Shown here one piece after another: positions 5,962-7,085 of a DNA stretch of 7,085 nucleotides. The notes under the pieces were generated by a model. It saw only the letters and a list, made by a program, of their open reading frames with translations, made no database searches and had not been told where the DNA came from. The position numbers and the translations under genes are program-made. Positions within the stretch are counted from its first letter, which is position 1; every line of letters begins with the position of its first letter. Origin of the DNA: Cyanobacteria bacterium UBA791 (GTDB lineage Bacteria > Cyanobacteriota > Vampirovibrionia > Gastranaerophilales > Gastranaerophilaceae); contig DBIX01000062.1 of NCBI GenBank assembly GCA_002297005.1, forward strand, positions 1 to 7,085. Direction: 5' to 3'.

Positions 5962-6413
5962 TATACTAATTCAACCTTTCCGCCTGCTTTTTCGATTTTT
6001 TCTTTAGCACTTGGTGTAACGTAATTAGCTTTAACTGTAACAGCTTTAGAAATTTCGCCGTTACCTAAAACTCTTAGTTGTTCACAAGATGGGTGAATTT
6101 TTCTAATAGCTTGTAAAGTTTCTAATGAAATTTCTTCTAAATTAAGAGCTTCAATATCTTTAACATTGATTTGACCTTGTTTAATAGCAAGGATGTTTTT
6201 GAAACCTTTTAATTTAGGTAATTGTCTGTAACCAGGCATTTGACCACCTTCAAAACCTCTTTTAGATGATCTACCAGATCTTTGACCTTCACCGTTATGA
6301 CCACGACAAGATGTTTTACCGTGTCCAGATGAACGACCTCTGCCTACTCTTTTAGAATTTTTTGTTGAACCTTCTGCAGGTCTTAAATCTTCTAATGTAA
6401 TTGTATCTGCCAT
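5961..6413 (-). CDS. rplO: 50S ribosomal protein L15 (uL15)
   Basis: This 150-aa protein has normal family length. It starts with the conserved LEDLRPAEGS segment, followed by the Gly/Arg-rich rRNA-binding extension RVGRGRSSGHGKTSCRGHNG (22-41) and FEGGQMPGYRQLPKLKGF (54-71). The globular C-terminal half ends in the usual basic IEKAGGKVELV. L15 joins the large subunit late in assembly and contacts 23S rRNA. An AAGGA ribosome site precedes the ATG at good spacing. It lies 21 nt after rpmD and its stop overlaps the secY start, the standard spc-operon arrangement. Confidence 0.98.
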   Translation of the reverse strand: MADTITLEDLRPAEGSTKNSKRVGRGRSSGHGKTSCRGHNGEGQRSGRSSKRGFEGGQMPGYRQLPKLKGFKNILAIKQGQINVKDIEALNLEEISLETLQAIRKIHPSCEQLRVLGNGEISKAVTVKANYVTPSAKEKIEKAGGKVELV

Positions 6414-6434
6414 TTTTTATCCTTCTTTCTTTAA

Positions 6435-6629
6435 TTATTCTTCAACGATTTTTACTAGGTGAGGAACTGCGTTAACCATACCTAGGATTACACTTGATTC
6501 ATTGTGTGTAACTACTTGATTTAATTTTTTTAAGCCTAATGATGCAACAACTTTTCTTTGTGTTTGAGAAGCACCGATTAAACTTTTAACTAATTTAATT
6601 TTAATTTGTTTTGTTTGTGTTTTAGCCAT
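6435..6629 (-). CDS. rpmD: 50S ribosomal protein L30 (uL30)
   Basis: This 64-aa protein matches bacterial L30: IKIKLVKSLIGASQTQRKVVASLGLKKLNQVV covers the core strand and helix, followed by the second helix GMVNAVPHLVKIVEE. It is slightly longer than E. coli L30 (58 aa). It is located between rpsE and rplO as usual, with an AAGGA ribosome site about 10 nt before the ATG. L30 is a peripheral large-subunit protein missing in several bacterial groups, including photosynthetic cyanobacteria, so its presence carries phylogenetic information. Confidence 0.96.
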   Translation of the reverse strand: MAKTQTKQIKIKLVKSLIGASQTQRKVVASLGLKKLNQVVTHNESSVILGMVNAVPHLVKIVEE

Positions 6630-6689
6630 CTTTATTTTTTCCTTATTATCTTATTATTTCTGTACTACTAAATAAATAAGCCACATTAA

Positions 6690-7085
6690 CTATTCAAGAA
6701 TTTCTTTAACAGTTAAGCCACGTTTTTTAGCAACTTCGCTAAATGGTGTTAAGCTTTGTAATGCATCTAAAGTTGCGTTAGCAGCGTTTAGAGGTGATTT
6801 AGAACCTAAAGATTTTGATAAGATATTTTCAATACCAGCAAGTTCTAATACTGAACGAACAGCACCACCAGCGATAATACCTGTACCTTGAGATGCTGGT
6901 CTTAACATTACAGCACCTGCACCTGAACGACCTGTGATTGGGTGAGGAATTGTTGTTTTGAAAATAGGTACATTGATTAAGTTTTTACGTCCATCAGCGA
7001 TAGCTTTTTGGATAGCAATAATAACTTCAGCTGCTTTTGCACAACCTACGCCAACTTGACCTTTTTTGTTACCTACGATAACAAT
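6690..7085 (-). CDS. rpsE: 30S ribosomal protein S5 (uS5), 5' end outside the window
   Basis: The frame is open from the TAG stop at 6690-6692 to the window edge, giving 131 C-terminal residues; the start and most of the N-terminal RNA-binding domain are missing. Visible hallmarks are VGNKKGQVGVGCAKAAEV near the cut end, RKNLINVPIFKTTIPHPITG, and the highly conserved MLRPASQGTGIIAGGAVRSVLELAGI block. It ends with the usual AKKRGLTVKEILE. S5 is a small-subunit protein involved in decoding accuracy and mRNA unwinding at the entry channel. The internal ATG at 6908 is not the start, because conserved S5 sequence continues upstream of it without a stop. A 60-nt gap separates it from rpmD. Confidence 0.97.
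   Translation of the reverse strand: MVIVGNKKGQVGVGCAKAAEVIIAIQKAIADGRKNLINVPIFKTTIPHPITGRSGAGAVMLRPASQGTGIIAGGAVRSVLELAGIENILSKSLGSKSPLNAANATLDALQSLTPFSEVAKKRGLTVKEILE

Overview
The window is AT-rich bacterial chromosome with two unrelated blocks. The right part (about 4615 to the window end, all minus strand) is the end of the conserved spc ribosomal-protein operon: rpsE (cut by the window edge), rpmD, rplO and secY, closed by a strong intrinsic terminator. The left part (about 85 to 4042) is a divergent four-gene cluster for lipid-carrier-linked sugar transfer. An orphan EF-hand protein gene lies between the blocks.

Organism: low GC, purine-rich Shine-Dalgarno sites and standard spc gene order indicate a bacterium. 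The SecY sequence (FLDLFSGG..., SLEKLQKEEGEAGRRK) resembles my memory of cyanobacterial SecY. However, an rpmD (L30) gene is present, which photosynthetic cyanobacteria normally lack. A non-photosynthetic cyanobacterial relative (Vampirovibrionia/Melainabacteria, e.g. Gastranaerophilales) fits best. This is inference from memory, not a database result.

Glycosylation cluster: on the minus strand, a GT2 polyprenyl-phosphate glycosyltransferase (ArnC/GtrB/FlmF type, 1746-2705) is followed 20 nt later by an ArnT/FlmK-like GT39 membrane glycosyltransferase (85-1725). On the plus strand, a GtrA-family four-helix membrane protein (2814-3236) is coupled through a TAATG overlap to a ChbG/YdjC-family carbohydrate deacetylase (3236-4042). 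The two pairs diverge from a 108-bp region with a perfect 11-bp inverted repeat that carries outward-facing TTAACA -35-like hexamers. The likely pathway is: GT2 charges undecaprenyl phosphate with an N-acetylated sugar, the YdjC enzyme deacetylates it at the inner face, GtrA helps flip it, and the GT39 enzyme transfers the amino sugar to an envelope acceptor. This matches the Francisella FlmF2-NaxD-FlmK lipid A galactosamine route, with a GtrA protein added.

Other features: a GC-rich perfect hairpin follows the GT39 gene and may also serve a plus-strand gene whose last codons seem to occupy bases 1-27. The deacetylase and EF-hand genes converge and overlap by 6 bp inside a 12-bp palindrome, with no terminator between them. 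No gene-free stretch exceeds 300 bases; I saw no tRNA, rRNA, CRISPR array, insertion sequence or attachment site.
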